Counted from the first letter of the stretch, positions 1 through 8,737 are shown. The stretch is DNA of 64,000 bases from Pokkaliibacter sp. MBI-7 (GCF_029846635.1 NZ_JARVTG010000001.1:2795001-2859000); one strand, 5' to 3'. The notes: generated by a model not told the origin, from the letters alone. Program-made: numbers and translations.

Positions 1-1004
1 GGCATAATCGACGAGCCGGGTTGCTGTGGCGGCAGATTGATTTCATTCAGACCGGTCCGCGGTCCGCTGGACAGCAGGCGCAGGTCATTACAGATCTTCG
101 ACAGTTTGACTGCCAGACGCTTGGTCATACCGGAAAACAATACGAAGGCACCCATGTCGGAGGTGGCTTCGATCAGGTCATTGGCCAGACGCATGGAGTG
201 GCCACAAACGTTGGACAGGTGTGCGACCGCCAGCGGTGCATAACGCGGATCGGCGTTGATGCCGGTACCGATGGCGGTGCCACCCAGGTTCACTTCTCGC
301 AGCAGGTCGTAGAGGTTGGCGATGCGGTCAATATCTTCACCCAGAGTGATGGAGAACGCACGGAACTCCTGGCCCAGGGTCATGGGTACCGCGTCCTGTA
401 ACTGGGTGCGGCCCATCTTGATCACATCAGCAAACTCTTCGCCTTTGCGGGCGAACGATTCTTTTAATAGCGCCAGACTGTCGACCAGCTCGGCGTGACT
501 CAGTTGCAGACCCACGCGGATCGCCGTCGGGTAGGCGTCGTTGGTGGACTGTGACATGTTGACATCATTGTTAGGGTGCAAGTGTTTATATGCACCTTTG
601 GCATGACCCAGGTATTCCAGCGCCACGTTGGCGATGACTTCATTGGCATTCATGTTGGTAGAAGTACCCGCGCCACCCTGGATCATGTCGACCACGAACT
701 GATCGTGGAATTCACCGTTGATGATGCGGTCGCAGGCGTGAGCAATGGCTTCGGCTTTGACCTGTTCCAGCATGCCCAGTTCGGCGTTGGCCGCGGCAGC
801 GGCTTTCTTCACCATCGCCAGACCGAGGATCAGTTTGGGGAAGTGGGCCAGCGGCACGCCCGTCAGTTTGAAGTTCTCCAGAGCGCGCTGGGTTTGCACA
901 CCGTAGTAAGCCTCGGCCGGTACCGCGAGGGTGCCGAGCAGGTCTTTTTCGATACGGTGGGGAAGCGCCTGAATGTCGTCCTGAACTGAAGGGCTGGGGA
1001 TCAT
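1..1004 (-). CDS. aspA: Aspartate ammonia-lyase, partial (C-terminus cut by window edge)
   Basis: Aspartase reversibly deaminates L-aspartate to fumarate and ammonia in the cytoplasm. 334 codons are visible. The family landmarks seen are the TYYGVQTQRA-like N-terminal segment (here AYYGVQTQRA), the GGAGTSTNMN stretch, STNDAYPTA, and the start of the fumarase/aspartase signature GSSIM at the window edge. The catalytic signature loop and the C-terminal domain lie outside the window. The ATG at 1004 is the first start upstream of recognisable homology. The gene is divergent from a LysR-type regulator, an arrangement also known from Pseudomonas, so that regulator is a candidate controller. Identification is firm; aspartase rather than fumarase C is judged from the overall sequence. 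Confidence 0.93.
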   Translation of the reverse strand, partial: MIPSPSVQDDIQALPHRIEKDLLGTLAVPAEAYYGVQTQRALENFKLTGVPLAHFPKLILGLAMVKKAAAAANAELGMLEQVKAEAIAHACDRIINGEFHDQFVVDMIQGGAGTSTNMNANEVIANVALEYLGHAKGAYKHLHPNNDVNMSQSTNDAYPTAIRVGLQLSHAELVDSLALLKESFARKGEEFADVIKMGRTQLQDAVPMTLGQEFRAFSITLGEDIDRIANLYDLLREVNLGGTAIGTGINADPRYAPLAVAHLSNVCGHSMRLANDLIEATSDMGAFVLFSGMTKRLAVKLSKICNDLRLLSSGPRTGLNEINLPPQQPGSSIM

Positions 1005-1103
1005 GATGTTTCGCAATCTCTCGGGTGATGTGCAGTGTGGTGGCTGCGATGGCGGCTATTGTCGGGGTTGGCGTTGAGGTTGACCAATGCTAATGTGCAC
1101 TGC

Positions 1104-1124
1104 CGTATGCAATATCGGCATACG
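1104..1124. promoter_or_regulatory. Inverted repeat in the aspA/lysR divergent promoter region
   Basis: CGTATGC (1104-1110) and GCATACG (1118-1124) form a perfect 7-bp inverted repeat with a 7-bp spacer between the divergent aspA and LysR genes. The element GCTAATGT also occurs on both sides of it (from 1089 and from 1124). A T-N11-A-type dyad next to a LysR gene is a plausible autoregulatory site. Binding by the adjacent LysR protein is inference. Confidence 0.45.
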
Positions 1125-1186
1125 CTAATGTAGAGTGTTTTTTCGACAGATGGATGAGGGCCATAAGGACCGCATCAGGGGGCAGG

Positions 1187-2116
1187 ATGGATCTGGAATC
1201 GAAATGGCTGGAAGACTTTCTGGCGCTGGCGGCAACCCGTAGCTTCTCACAGGCAGCGGAGCGGCGTTTTGTCACCCAGCCTGCGTTCAGTCGCAGGATT
1301 CGTGCACTGGAGCAGGCGGTAGGGGTGACGCTGGTAGATCGCTCCTCCACACCTATTGATCTGACGCCAGAAGGCCAGTTGTTTCTGGTCACCGCGCGTT
1401 CGGTGATGGGTCAGCTGCGCGACAGTATCCGTCGTCTGCGTGGCCTGCAGCCCGGGGAAGGACAGGTGCTGGAAGTGGCCGCCGCGCATTCGCTGGCGTT
1501 TACCTTCTTTCCCGACTGGATCAGTACCCTTAGTGATGTGATGCAGGAGCTGTCAGTGCGGCTGGTGGCGATGAACGTGGAAGACGCCATTCATGCCCTG
1601 CGCGAAGGGGAATGCGACGTGATGCTGGTGTACTACGACTCCTATGCCACCCTGCAACTGGATGCCACCACCTTTCCGTCCCTGCGTCTGGCTGACACCC
1701 TGATGCTGCCGGTATGCGCGCCGAATGCGGACGGCAGCCCCAAATACGTGCTGGACCAGCCCGGTGAAGGCTCCATCCCGCTGCTGGCTTACACCCATGG
1801 CGCCTTTCTTGGTCGTACTGTGCGTCTGCTGATGAAGAATCACCCGCTGAATCTGCGCCTGCGCACGGTATATGAAACCGCTATGGCAGAAGGGCTTAAA
1901 GGCATGGCACTGCAGGGGCTGGGCGTCGCCTGGATGCCCAAGCTCTGTATCGAGCGTGAGCTGGAAGAGGGCAGTCTGGTGCCCTGTGGCGGAGAGCAGT
2001 GGCAGGCACCACTGGAGATTCGCCTGTATCGCTGTAACCTGCTAGACAAGCCCAGCGTGGCGCAGCTCTGGCGCCGGCTGGAGGATCGCAGCCGGGCGGA
2101 AATGACCGGCGGGTAG
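1187..2116 (+). CDS. LysR-type regulator, HypT/YjiE-like
   Basis: 309-residue LysR-family transcription factor. Residues about 6-65 form the winged helix-turn-helix (SFSQAAERRFVTQPAFSRRIR is split around the recognition helix) and residues about 90-300 the periplasmic-binding-like effector domain. The N-terminal pattern KWLxDFLxLA...SFSQAA...QPAFSRRIRALEQAxGVxL and the AAAHSL segment closely resemble E. coli HypT (YjiE), the hypochlorite-responsive regulator. A GTG/ATG-rich 33-bp extension upstream (from 1154) is possible, but ATG 1187 follows a purine-rich GGGGGCAGG and matches the family start. It is divergent from aspA. The ligand or signal is not evident. HypT-type redox sensing is a homology inference only. 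Confidence 0.85.
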   Translation: MDLESKWLEDFLALAATRSFSQAAERRFVTQPAFSRRIRALEQAVGVTLVDRSSTPIDLTPEGQLFLVTARSVMGQLRDSIRRLRGLQPGEGQVLEVAAAHSLAFTFFPDWISTLSDVMQELSVRLVAMNVEDAIHALREGECDVMLVYYDSYATLQLDATTFPSLRLADTLMLPVCAPNADGSPKYVLDQPGEGSIPLLAYTHGAFLGRTVRLLMKNHPLNLRLRTVYETAMAEGLKGMALQGLGVAWMPKLCIERELEEGSLVPCGGEQWQAPLEIRLYRCNLLDKPSVAQLWRRLEDRSRAEMTGG

Positions 2117-2173
2117 CCGGTGCCACCCTGTCAGCGCCGCTGCTCAGCAGCATGGCGTCGGGTCTGCGCGGTG

Positions 2174-2193
2174 AGCGGTGAAGCGTCACCGCT
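2174..2193. terminator. Hairpin between convergent genes
   Basis: AGCGGTGA (2174-2181) and TCACCGCT (2186-2193) form a perfect 8-bp stem with a 4-nt loop, between the convergent LysR and ABC ATPase genes. There is no clear U-tract on either strand, so it is at best a weak bidirectional terminator. Confidence 0.35.
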
Positions 2194-2220
2194 GCCAGAG
2201 CGTGTTGATGTTCTCAGGGG

Positions 2221-2967
2221 TTACTCCCCGGCCAGAGTCGATACATAGTCACGGGTACGCGGATGTCTGGGCTGGGTAAACACCTGCCGTGCCTCGCCGG
2301 ATTCGACGATGCTGCCGTGTTCCAGAAACACCACCTGATGGGCGGTGCTGGCGGCCAGCTTCAGGTCATGGGTGGCCATCAGCATGGTGGTGCCTTCCTT
2401 TGCCAGCTGCTTCAGCACCTCTACCACTTCCACCGCCAGTTCCGGGTCCAGTGCTGAGGTCGGCTCATCACAGAGCAGTACCCTGGGTGACGGCGCCAGC
2501 GCCCGGGCAATGGCCACACGTTGCTGCTGCCCGCCGGACAGGGTTGCTGGCCAGAAGTCGGCCTTGTGTGCCATGCCGACCTTGGTCAGTAGCTCCATCG
2601 CCCGTGCCTGAGCACGCGGCTTGTCCCATTTCAGTACGGTAATCAGCCCTTCCATGACGTTGTCGATGACGGTCAGATGCGGGAACAGCTGGAAGTTCTG
2701 AAACACCATGCCGGTCAGACGACGCAGCCGTTGTGCTGCCTGACGCTGGTGTTTGGGGTCGGTACCGAAAGTGAGGCTTTCCTCGCCAATTTGCAGCGAG
2801 CCTGACTGTGGCCATTCGAGCAGGTTAACACACCTCAGCAGGGTACTCTTGCCGCTACCGGAGGGGCCAATCAGTGCCGTTACACTGCCTTCGGCGAGGG
2901 TCAGGTCCACGCCTTTGAGGACATGACTGTCACCAAAGTACTTGTCGATCTGTTGCAGACGGATCAT
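2221..2967 (-). CDS. tcyN: Amino-acid (cystine-type) ABC transporter ATP-binding protein
   Basis: 248-residue ATPase of the polar amino-acid importer family. Walker A is GPSGSGKS (34-41), the ABC signature LSGGQQQR (143-150), and Walker B LLCDEP (about 164-169), with the usual SALDPELAVEV D-loop. It energises the permease encoded immediately upstream: its ATG overlaps the permease stop codon (ATGA, 2964-2967), so translation is probably coupled. A longer reading frame to 3030 lies inside the permease and is not the real start. The similarity pattern (SBP, permease, ATPase) matches E. coli TcyJ-TcyL-TcyN. The substrate (L-cystine or another polar amino acid) is inferred from family, not shown. 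Confidence 0.85.
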   Translation of the reverse strand: MIRLQQIDKYFGDSHVLKGVDLTLAEGSVTALIGPSGSGKSTLLRCVNLLEWPQSGSLQIGEESLTFGTDPKHQRQAAQRLRRLTGMVFQNFQLFPHLTVIDNVMEGLITVLKWDKPRAQARAMELLTKVGMAHKADFWPATLSGGQQQRVAIARALAPSPRVLLCDEPTSALDPELAVEVVEVLKQLAKEGTTMLMATHDLKLAASTAHQVVFLEHGSIVESGEARQVFTQPRHPRTRDYVSTLAGE

Positions 2968-3644
2968 GACTGACCTCCCAGATGAGTGGCATGGCGACCA
3001 TAATGCTGCTCCAGACGGGTCTGACCCCACGACAGCACGGTACTGAACAGCAGATAGAGCAATGCTGCTTCGGTGTACATGACCAGCGGTTCATAGGTGG
3101 TCGAGGCAATGCGTTGTGCTGCCTGAAACAGCTCAGGCACCGTCAGTACCGCTGCCAGCGAGGTGTCTTTGACCAGCGCAATAAAGGTGTTGGACAGCGG
3201 CGGCACGGCAATCCGGGTGGCCTGCGGCAGAATGATACGGCGCATCGCCTGAGTCCAGTTCATACCAATGGAATAGGCGGCTTCCCACTGCCCTCTGGAC
3301 ACCGACTCGATCACGGCGCGGACGATTTCCGATGAATAGGCACCGACGTTGAGGGTGAAGCCGATCAGTGCCGCCGGGAAGGGGTCAAACACAATGCCGA
3401 CCTTGGGCAACCCGTAGAAAATCAGAAACAGCTGCACCAGCAACGGTGTGCCACGGAACAGCCAGACATAGAAACGTGCCAGCAGTACCAGTGGCAGCGC
3501 GCCATACAGGCGCGACAGCGCCGTGATAAAGCCAAGACTCAGCCCCAGCACGAACGACAGCAGCGTCAGGGGAATGGTGAATACCAGCCCGGCATACAGC
3601 AGGGATGGGAAGGAATCGATCATTAACTGTAACCAGTCAGGCAT
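2964..3644 (-). CDS. tcyL: Amino-acid (cystine-type) ABC transporter permease
   Basis: 226-residue inner-membrane permease of the HisMQ family, with about five hydrophobic segments. The EAA loop lies near residues 130-150 (GQWEAAYSIGMNWTQAMRRI). The N-terminus is the typical short MPDWLQLMIDSFPSLLYAGLVF start. It forms the channel of the importer with the ATPase it overlaps. It is separated from the binding-protein gene by about 130 bp holding a strong terminator-like hairpin, so its expression is probably a read-through fraction of the binding-protein transcript. Confidence 0.85.
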   Translation of the reverse strand: MPDWLQLMIDSFPSLLYAGLVFTIPLTLLSFVLGLSLGFITALSRLYGALPLVLLARFYVWLFRGTPLLVQLFLIFYGLPKVGIVFDPFPAALIGFTLNVGAYSSEIVRAVIESVSRGQWEAAYSIGMNWTQAMRRIILPQATRIAVPPLSNTFIALVKDTSLAAVLTVPELFQAAQRIASTTYEPLVMYTEAALLYLLFSTVLSWGQTRLEQHYGRHATHLGGQS

Positions 3645-3679
3645 GGCTCGTTTTCCCTTTATGCAAACAGCGTAAAAAT

Positions 3680-3711
3680 GAAAAAGTCCCTCATCAGAGC
3701 AATGAGGGACT
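3680..3711 (-). terminator. Intrinsic terminator/attenuator between tcyJ and tcyL
   Basis: AGTCCCTCAT (3685-3694) pairs perfectly with ATGAGGGACT (3702-3711) around a 7-nt loop. Read leftward, the stem is followed by a run of T (3685-3681, then more T-rich sequence). This is a classic rho-independent terminator placed after the binding-protein gene and before the permease gene. It probably sets a high binding-protein to permease ratio. Confidence 0.8.
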
Positions 3712-3771
3712 CAGGGCGGAGCGACGTTCAGCGGTGCTTATCATCTGCAGCCGCCGCATACCGTGAAAGGC

Positions 3772-4539
3772 TTACTGGGAAACGTCCGCGCCGAAATACT
3801 TCTGGGAGATGGCCTGATAGGTACCATCCGCCTTCATATCTGCCAGCGCCTTGTTGATCGCGGCCAGCAGCTCGGGGTTGTCCTTGCGGATCAGCACACC
3901 GGCGTGATCGGCATCAGCTTCGGCCGCCACGACTTTCAGCCTGGCCTTGGGCTGGTGTTTCTTGAAGTCGAGGAAGGACAGGCTGTCGTTGATGGTGGCA
4001 TCGGCACGACCGGACAGGACCAGTTCTACGGCATCATTGAAGCCCTGCACGCTGACCACTTCTGCACCGTATTTCTCGGCCAGCTTGCCAAAGTTACTGG
4101 TCAGGGTGTTGGCAGAGCGTTTGCCTTTCAGATCGGCGAAGCTCTTCATGCTGTCATCGTCTTCACGTGCCACCAGCACCGCTTTGGAAGCGATATAGGG
4201 CTCGGAAAAATCGTATTTAGCCTTACGGGCCTCGGTGATGGACACCTCATTGATTACCGCGTCGTAGCGCTTGACGTCGATACCGGCGATCAGACCATCC
4301 CACTTGCCTTCGACAAACTCGGCCTTGACGCCCAGACGCTGGGCAATGGCCGCGCCAATTTCCACATCGAAGCCGGTCAGGGTGCCATCGGTATCGTGAT
4401 AGGAGAAAGGCGCGTAGGTGCCTTCAGTGCCGATCTTGAACACGCCGGAAGACTTGATCTGATCCAGTGCATCAGCAGCATGGGCAGCGCCCGCCAGTGC
4501 CAGCGCACCCAACAGCAGCAGAGAACGAATCGGTTTCAT
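3772..4539 (-). CDS. tcyJ: Periplasmic amino-acid (cystine-type) substrate-binding protein
   Basis: 255-residue SBP_bac_3 protein. Residues 1-21 are a signal peptide (MKPIRSLLLLGALALAGAAHA, cut before ADALD). The mature part shows EGTYAPFSY, TGFDVEI, WDGLIAGI, DFSEPY and the C-terminal DGTYQAISQKYFGADV, all in the positions found in FliY/TcyJ-type cystine binders. An upstream ATG at 4584 would put 15 non-conserved residues before the signal peptide; ATG 4539, preceded by GGAG, is chosen. First gene of the leftward transporter operon. The 237 bp upstream, shared with the next divergent gene, hold only an A+T-rich promoter-like stretch (about 4665-4715). Confidence 0.85.
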   Translation of the reverse strand: MKPIRSLLLLGALALAGAAHAADALDQIKSSGVFKIGTEGTYAPFSYHDTDGTLTGFDVEIGAAIAQRLGVKAEFVEGKWDGLIAGIDVKRYDAVINEVSITEARKAKYDFSEPYIASKAVLVAREDDDSMKSFADLKGKRSANTLTSNFGKLAEKYGAEVVSVQGFNDAVELVLSGRADATINDSLSFLDFKKHQPKARLKVVAAEADADHAGVLIRKDNPELLAAINKALADMKADGTYQAISQKYFGADVSQ

Positions 4540-4776
4540 AAACAGAAGCTCCATAAATCCTGCAAGTAAACATGCTTGCGACAACTATAGGCGACAAACC
4601 CGCACCTGTCGGTGAGACCGGCCTGTCTGTACAGGGTGGGCTACTCTAGCAGCATCTGCACCGGATTTTAAAAGAATAAGAGTTCAGTAACTTATCGTTA
4701 TTGAGCATAAGTGAATGGGAGGCGGATACGTTCGCTCTCCCTTAAGCTATTCAACGGCAAATAGGATGTTGTAAGG

Positions 4777-5280
4777 ATGAAATCCTGTTTCTCTGTCTTT
4801 ATAGCGCTGTTGCCAGCAGTAGGATGCGCCGCTGAGCCTGCCTCGCTGGATCAGCAGCTGGGCTGGCTGCATGGCCAGTGTCTGGCGATTAAAAATGCCG
4901 GGCTGGTAGCAGGCAGCAAGGTTCAGCTGGTGCTGCTGGATGAACCGCAGACCACGATCAGTGGCACAGTGGAGTCGAAAGTGACTGATAGCAGTCAGTG
5001 CTTTGCCCTGATGGATGACCGCAGGAAGGTTAATCAGGCGGCGGGTTACCAGTTTTACAGGGTTGCCACGACCGAGCCAGTGGAGCTGGCCATTGGCAGG
5101 GTGAGCGATGAACAGATCAGGCTCACTGAGCCTGATCTGCGCAATGCCCACTTCAGCTATTGCAGTACAGGGGAAGGCGTGCAGTTCAGTGTATGGCCCG
5201 TTCAGGCATATCAGGATAAGCCACTGTGGCGGGGGTATTACTACACCGGTTACGACACTGAGGCAGACTGCCCCGAGTAA
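4777..5280 (+). CDS. Secreted protein of unknown function
   Basis: 167 residues; I do not recognise the family. Residues 1-19 form a signal peptide (MKSCFSVFIALLPAVGCAA). AVGC could be a weak lipobox, so a lipoprotein is possible but unconvincing. The mature part has three further cysteines (one near residue 36, one in SSQCFA near 74, one in SYCSTG near 128) and a C-terminal CPE, suggesting disulphides in the periplasm. It is divergent from the amino-acid transporter operon and ends convergently to another secreted protein with a hairpin in between. No function is proposed. Confidence 0.6.
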   Translation: MKSCFSVFIALLPAVGCAAEPASLDQQLGWLHGQCLAIKNAGLVAGSKVQLVLLDEPQTTISGTVESKVTDSSQCFALMDDRRKVNQAAGYQFYRVATTEPVELAIGRVSDEQIRLTEPDLRNAHFSYCSTGEGVQFSVWPVQAYQDKPLWRGYYYTGYDTEADCPE

Positions 5281-5292
5281 TGGCGGATCAGG

Positions 5293-5313
5293 AGCAGCAG
5301 CCAGACTGCTGCT
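5293..5313. terminator. Perfect hairpin between two convergent secreted-protein genes
   Basis: AGCAGCAG (5293-5300) and CTGCTGCT (5306-5313) form an 8-bp perfect stem with a 5-nt loop in the 37-bp gap between convergent genes. There is no U-tract. Possible bidirectional terminator. Confidence 0.35.
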
Positions 5314-5317
5314 GGCA

Positions 5318-5926
5318 TCAGCGCACCCCGCTAGTGACCGTGGACGAGGTGGCCATCGCCTGCACCCTGGCATCGGCGGCGGGCAGGGTTGTCAGAATAA
5401 ACTGCAGGGCCTTGTTGTTGCCCGCGGCGAACCAGCGGTATTCCATGGTTCGTACGGTGCCGAGGTTGCCCTGCCGGGCGGTGTCGCGCACCTTCAGCGC
5501 CTGCAGGCCATTGGGAGTCTTGACCATCAGCGAGTTGAACAGGGCTTCGGTGGTGGCGGTATTGGCACGTTCGGCGAACACGGCACAGATGCCATCGCGG
5601 CGAATGGACAGGACGAAATTGCCGGCAGCGGAGGGGACGGACCAGGCTTCGCCTTTCTGGTTTTCGAGGAAGAAGGCGGCCTCATCTTTGCTCAGCGCGG
5701 GCAGCTTCTGCTTTAACAGCTGATTACGCAGGGTCTGTGCGTCACCGACATAACGCATACAGGTGTTGAGATAAAGGGTGGCGAAGAATTCCGCCGCCGG
5801 ATCAATCCCTGCCGCCTGACTGCCGGGGCTGAACAGCAGGGTGGCCAGCACTGCGCCTCCGAGCTTGCGCCAGTGGGCGCGCAGTCTGAGCATCAGGGGT
5901 GACAGAGGGCGGCGGGCTGAGTGCAT
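5318..5926 (-). CDS. Exported protein of unknown function
   Basis: 202 residues. A basic N-terminus (residues 1-21) and a hydrophobic stretch (about 22-38) end in SQA/AGID, a good signal-peptidase site. The mature region starts DPAAEFFATLYLNTCMRYVGD and resembles a small family of Proteobacterial (lipo)proteins with an LNTCM-type motif that I cannot name with certainty. Two cysteines (in NTCM and GICAVF) could form a disulphide. It lies just downstream of zapE in the same direction (11-bp gap), so it may be co-transcribed. No function is proposed. Confidence 0.55.
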   Translation of the reverse strand: MHSARRPLSPLMLRLRAHWRKLGGAVLATLLFSPGSQAAGIDPAAEFFATLYLNTCMRYVGDAQTLRNQLLKQKLPALSKDEAAFFLENQKGEAWSVPSAAGNFVLSIRRDGICAVFAERANTATTEALFNSLMVKTPNGLQALKVRDTARQGNLGTVRTMEYRWFAAGNNKALQFILTTLPAADARVQAMATSSTVTSGVR

Positions 5927-5937
5927 AAGATTCTCCG

Positions 5938-7092
5938 TTAGGCCTGTAGCACATTCTTGCCGAAACGCTGGCGCTGCATTTCATTCAGGCGACTCAGGGT
6001 ACGCTGGAACGGGAACGACAGATAGCCCCGCGGGTACAACTCGTTCATGGCCACCTCCGCTTCGATATACAGTGGAATACCACGGTCATAGCACTCATCC
6101 ACCAGGGCGATAAAGCGCCGCGCGCCATCATCCTGTTTGGACAGATTAGGCAGCACCCGGTCGCCGGTTTTGACCTGTTCCACGGCATCCTCGGTGCCTC
6201 GGGCAATGTACTGCACCTCCTCCGGCGCGCTCAGGCAGGGTACATCGCTGAGCAGAATCTGGCTGAACTCATCGCACAGGCGAATATAGTCATTGGCCGA
6301 CAGCGGTTTGCCGCACAGCTCGCGGTAACTGCACCACACTACGTTGCTGCTGCGTTGTATCACCGTCACGCTGCGACCCAGCTGCAGCGCCTGCTGATCG
6401 CAGGGGGCGTCACCGCGCAGCTGCTCAAATACGGCCGCCAGTGCACTGCCGCCGGCATCTTCAGTGTGCTGCCAGTAGCGCTGCACCCGCGGGCCGGGAT
6501 GCAGACGGTGGTCTTCCCCGCCATCGACATCCAGAATATCCATGTGTTCACGGATCGCCTTGATGGCCGGATCGAAGCGGTCGTGATGGGTGCCGTGAGC
6601 ATAGAGGCGTTCGGGGGGCAGGTTGGAGGTCGTCACTACCACCACTTTGTGGTCGAACAGCATGCGCATCAGCCTGCCCAGAATCATCGCATCGCCGATA
6701 TCGGCGACGAAAAACTCATCCAGACAGAGCACACGGATTTCATCACTCAGGCGTTTGGCCAGTACCTGCAGTGGTTCAGGTGTGCCAGTCAGCTCGAACA
6801 GGCATTTGTGCACCCAGCGCATAAAATGATGAAAGTGCTGACGCCGTGCAGGCAGTGACAGGCTTTTGTAGAAACAGTCCATCAGCCAGGTTTTACCGCG
6901 ACCTACCGGACCCCACAGATAGACACCACGGGGTGGCTGGCGCAGTTTGGTGCCGGGCCAGGCCTGCCAGTGGTGCAGGCCCTGATGGCAGGCTTCCAGT
7001 GCGCGGGCAGCGCGCTCCTGTGCGGAATCCTGTTTGAAGTCGTTATTGGCAAGCGCCCACTCGTAGGCGGCCCAGGGGGACAGTACTGACAT
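5938..7092 (-). CDS. zapE: Cell-division AAA ATPase ZapE (AFG1 family)
   Basis: 384-residue AFG1-like ATPase, close to the 375 residues of E. coli ZapE, which binds FtsZ and modulates the Z ring, mainly under low oxygen. Walker A is GPVGRGKT (61-68) and Walker B VLCLDEFF (121-128), followed by the family motif VTTSNLPPERLY. The reading frame is open to 7257, but the extra 55 residues have no family counterpart; ATG 7092 gives the typical SPWAAYEWALA N-terminus. It is divergent from nfeD. Identification rests on the full-length family pattern. Confidence 0.9.
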   Translation of the reverse strand: MSVLSPWAAYEWALANNDFKQDSAQERAARALEACHQGLHHWQAWPGTKLRQPPRGVYLWGPVGRGKTWLMDCFYKSLSLPARRQHFHHFMRWVHKCLFELTGTPEPLQVLAKRLSDEIRVLCLDEFFVADIGDAMILGRLMRMLFDHKVVVVTTSNLPPERLYAHGTHHDRFDPAIKAIREHMDILDVDGGEDHRLHPGPRVQRYWQHTEDAGGSALAAVFEQLRGDAPCDQQALQLGRSVTVIQRSSNVVWCSYRELCGKPLSANDYIRLCDEFSQILLSDVPCLSAPEEVQYIARGTEDAVEQVKTGDRVLPNLSKQDDGARRFIALVDECYDRGIPLYIEAEVAMNELYPRGYLSFPFQRTLSRLNEMQRQRFGKNVLQA

Positions 7093-7247
7093 AAAGCATG
7101 GAGCCTTGCAGGGGGCGGGCCTACAATGATCCTCAGCCTGCCCGCCGCCCGCAAGCGGACTTTGGTCAACAGCCTGTTGATGGCGGTGAGTACAACAGCT
7201 GTGAGCAGAGCGTTCGTGACGGAGCGCCCAACAAGGAGAGACAGACA

Positions 7248-7691
7248 ATGTGGTCAATGGAACCCTGGCAGATCTGGGTCATCGTCGGTTTGTTGCTGGC
7301 CGTAGGGGAAGTCCTCGGCGCGGCCTTTGTGGCACTGGCACTGGGGTTGGCCTGCCTGCCCGGCGCATTGCTGGCGAGCATGGGTGTTGAATTCAAGTTG
7401 CAACTGCTGGGCGTGGCCATTGCCGCAGTCATTCTGATCCCGCTGGCCATCGGCGCCTATCGCCGTCGCCAGCAGTCAGGTGGCAACAGTGCGGTGGCGA
7501 TGGTGGGTGAGCAGCATTACAAGGTGCGTACCCGGGTGGTGGAACACAACGGCCGGATCGGTGTGCGCATTGACGGCACCTTTTACCCGCTGGCGGCGCA
7601 GGCAGATGAACAACCCTGGCAGGTGGGCAGCGAAGTGGACGTGCTGGGGTTTGAAGGGATTACGGCCAGGGCCCGCCCATGCCTGTCGTGA
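7248..7691 (+). CDS. NfeD-family membrane protein
   Basis: 147-residue NfeD-like protein. Two to three hydrophobic segments occupy residues about 8-75, then a basic linker (AYRRRQQ) and a C-terminal OB-fold of about 50 residues (TRVVEHNGRIGVRIDGTFYPL through VLGFEGI). NfeD proteins pair with SPFH/stomatin proteins in membrane microdomains; the matching SPFH gene is two genes downstream. ATG 7248 follows AGGAGAG; the frame is open upstream to 7098 but that region overlaps the zapE promoter side. The stop lies 13 bp inside the next gene. Confidence 0.85.
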   Translation: MWSMEPWQIWVIVGLLLAVGEVLGAAFVALALGLACLPGALLASMGVEFKLQLLGVAIAAVILIPLAIGAYRRRQQSGGNSAVAMVGEQHYKVRTRVVEHNGRIGVRIDGTFYPLAAQADEQPWQVGSEVDVLGFEGITARARPCLS

Positions 7692-8698
7692 TGCCCGCAG
7701 GCGCCGTACAGCAGCTGCGGCTGGCACAGCGGCCTGCTGCTGAGCTGCAGCCCGGCGACTTTTACCTGCACAGCGTGCCTGCCCCCACCGCCAGCCAGTT
7801 GCAGCCCGGCCAGCTGTTGCTGCGCCCCTGCTATATCAGTGTTGACCCCTATATGCGTACCCGCATGCAGGCCAGTGGCTATGACTATATTGAGCACTGG
7901 CAGGCGGGCAGCGTGCTGTCCGGCTGGACGCTGGCACAGGTGGAAGCCAGTGCCGATCCGCAGTGGCAGGCAGGCGACTGGGCCATTGGTCATCTGCCGA
8001 TGCAGCAGCGGCTGATTGCCGCAGCCGCGACCCTGTGGCAGCAGCGTACCGAAACACCGCCGCTGGACTGTATGCACCCGCTGGGGATGACCGGCTTTAC
8101 TGCCTGGCTGGGCATGCAGCTGGGGCAGCCCGGCCCGGACGATACGGTACTGGTCTGCGCCGCTGCCGGCGCCGTGGGCTCGCTGGCGGCCCAGCTGGCA
8201 AGACAGGCCGGAGCGCGGGTGATTGTCGCTGCTGGCCGTGAAGACAAGCGCCAGTGGTTGCGACAGGCGGGCTTTACCGAGGTGCTCGACCATCACCACC
8301 GGGATTTTCTCACCACCCTGGCACAACATGCGCCACAGGGCATCAGCCTGAATTTCGAGCTGATCGGGGGGCAGGTGTTTCATGGTGTTAATGAACTGAT
8401 GCGCGAAGGCGGCAGAGTGGTGCTGTGCGGGCTGATCAGCCAGTACCAGCGTGCCCAGCCGCGGCAGGCGCCGGCCAATCTGGCGCAGCTGCAGCGGCGA
8501 CGGGTACAGGTGCTGCCCTATGTCGCCCCCCACTATGAGCAGCGACTGCCGGCATTCCGGCAGGCCATGCCCGCCCTGCTGGACACACTGCACTGGCAGC
8601 TGGATGTGCTTGAGGGCAGTCTCGATACCGTACCTGCGGCACTGATCGGCCTGCTGCGGGGGGACAATCTGGGTAAACGACTGGTCCGGCTGGTGTAA
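7679..8698 (+). CDS. Zinc-independent MDR oxidoreductase (curcumin/alkenal reductase-like)
   Basis: 339-residue NADP-dependent oxidoreductase of the leukotriene B4 12-hydroxydehydrogenase/CurA branch, which reduces the C=C bond of enones and alkenals. The family mark YISVDPYMR is at 52-60 and the NADPH-binding glycine motif AAAGAVGS at 161-168. No zinc ligands are seen, as expected. It overlaps the NfeD gene by 13 bp and sits 39 bp before the SPFH gene, so it is embedded in the nfeD/qmcA pair. That context suggests detoxification of lipid-derived aldehydes near membranes, but this is inference. Confidence 0.85.
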   Translation: MPVVMPAGAVQQLRLAQRPAAELQPGDFYLHSVPAPTASQLQPGQLLLRPCYISVDPYMRTRMQASGYDYIEHWQAGSVLSGWTLAQVEASADPQWQAGDWAIGHLPMQQRLIAAAATLWQQRTETPPLDCMHPLGMTGFTAWLGMQLGQPGPDDTVLVCAAAGAVGSLAAQLARQAGARVIVAAGREDKRQWLRQAGFTEVLDHHHRDFLTTLAQHAPQGISLNFELIGGQVFHGVNELMREGGRVVLCGLISQYQRAQPRQAPANLAQLQRRRVQVLPYVAPHYEQRLPAFRQAMPALLDTLHWQLDVLEGSLDTVPAALIGLLRGDNLGKRLVRLV

Positions 8699-8737
8699 GC
8701 CGGGCTCATATACAACAACAGCAGAAGGAGATAACTC

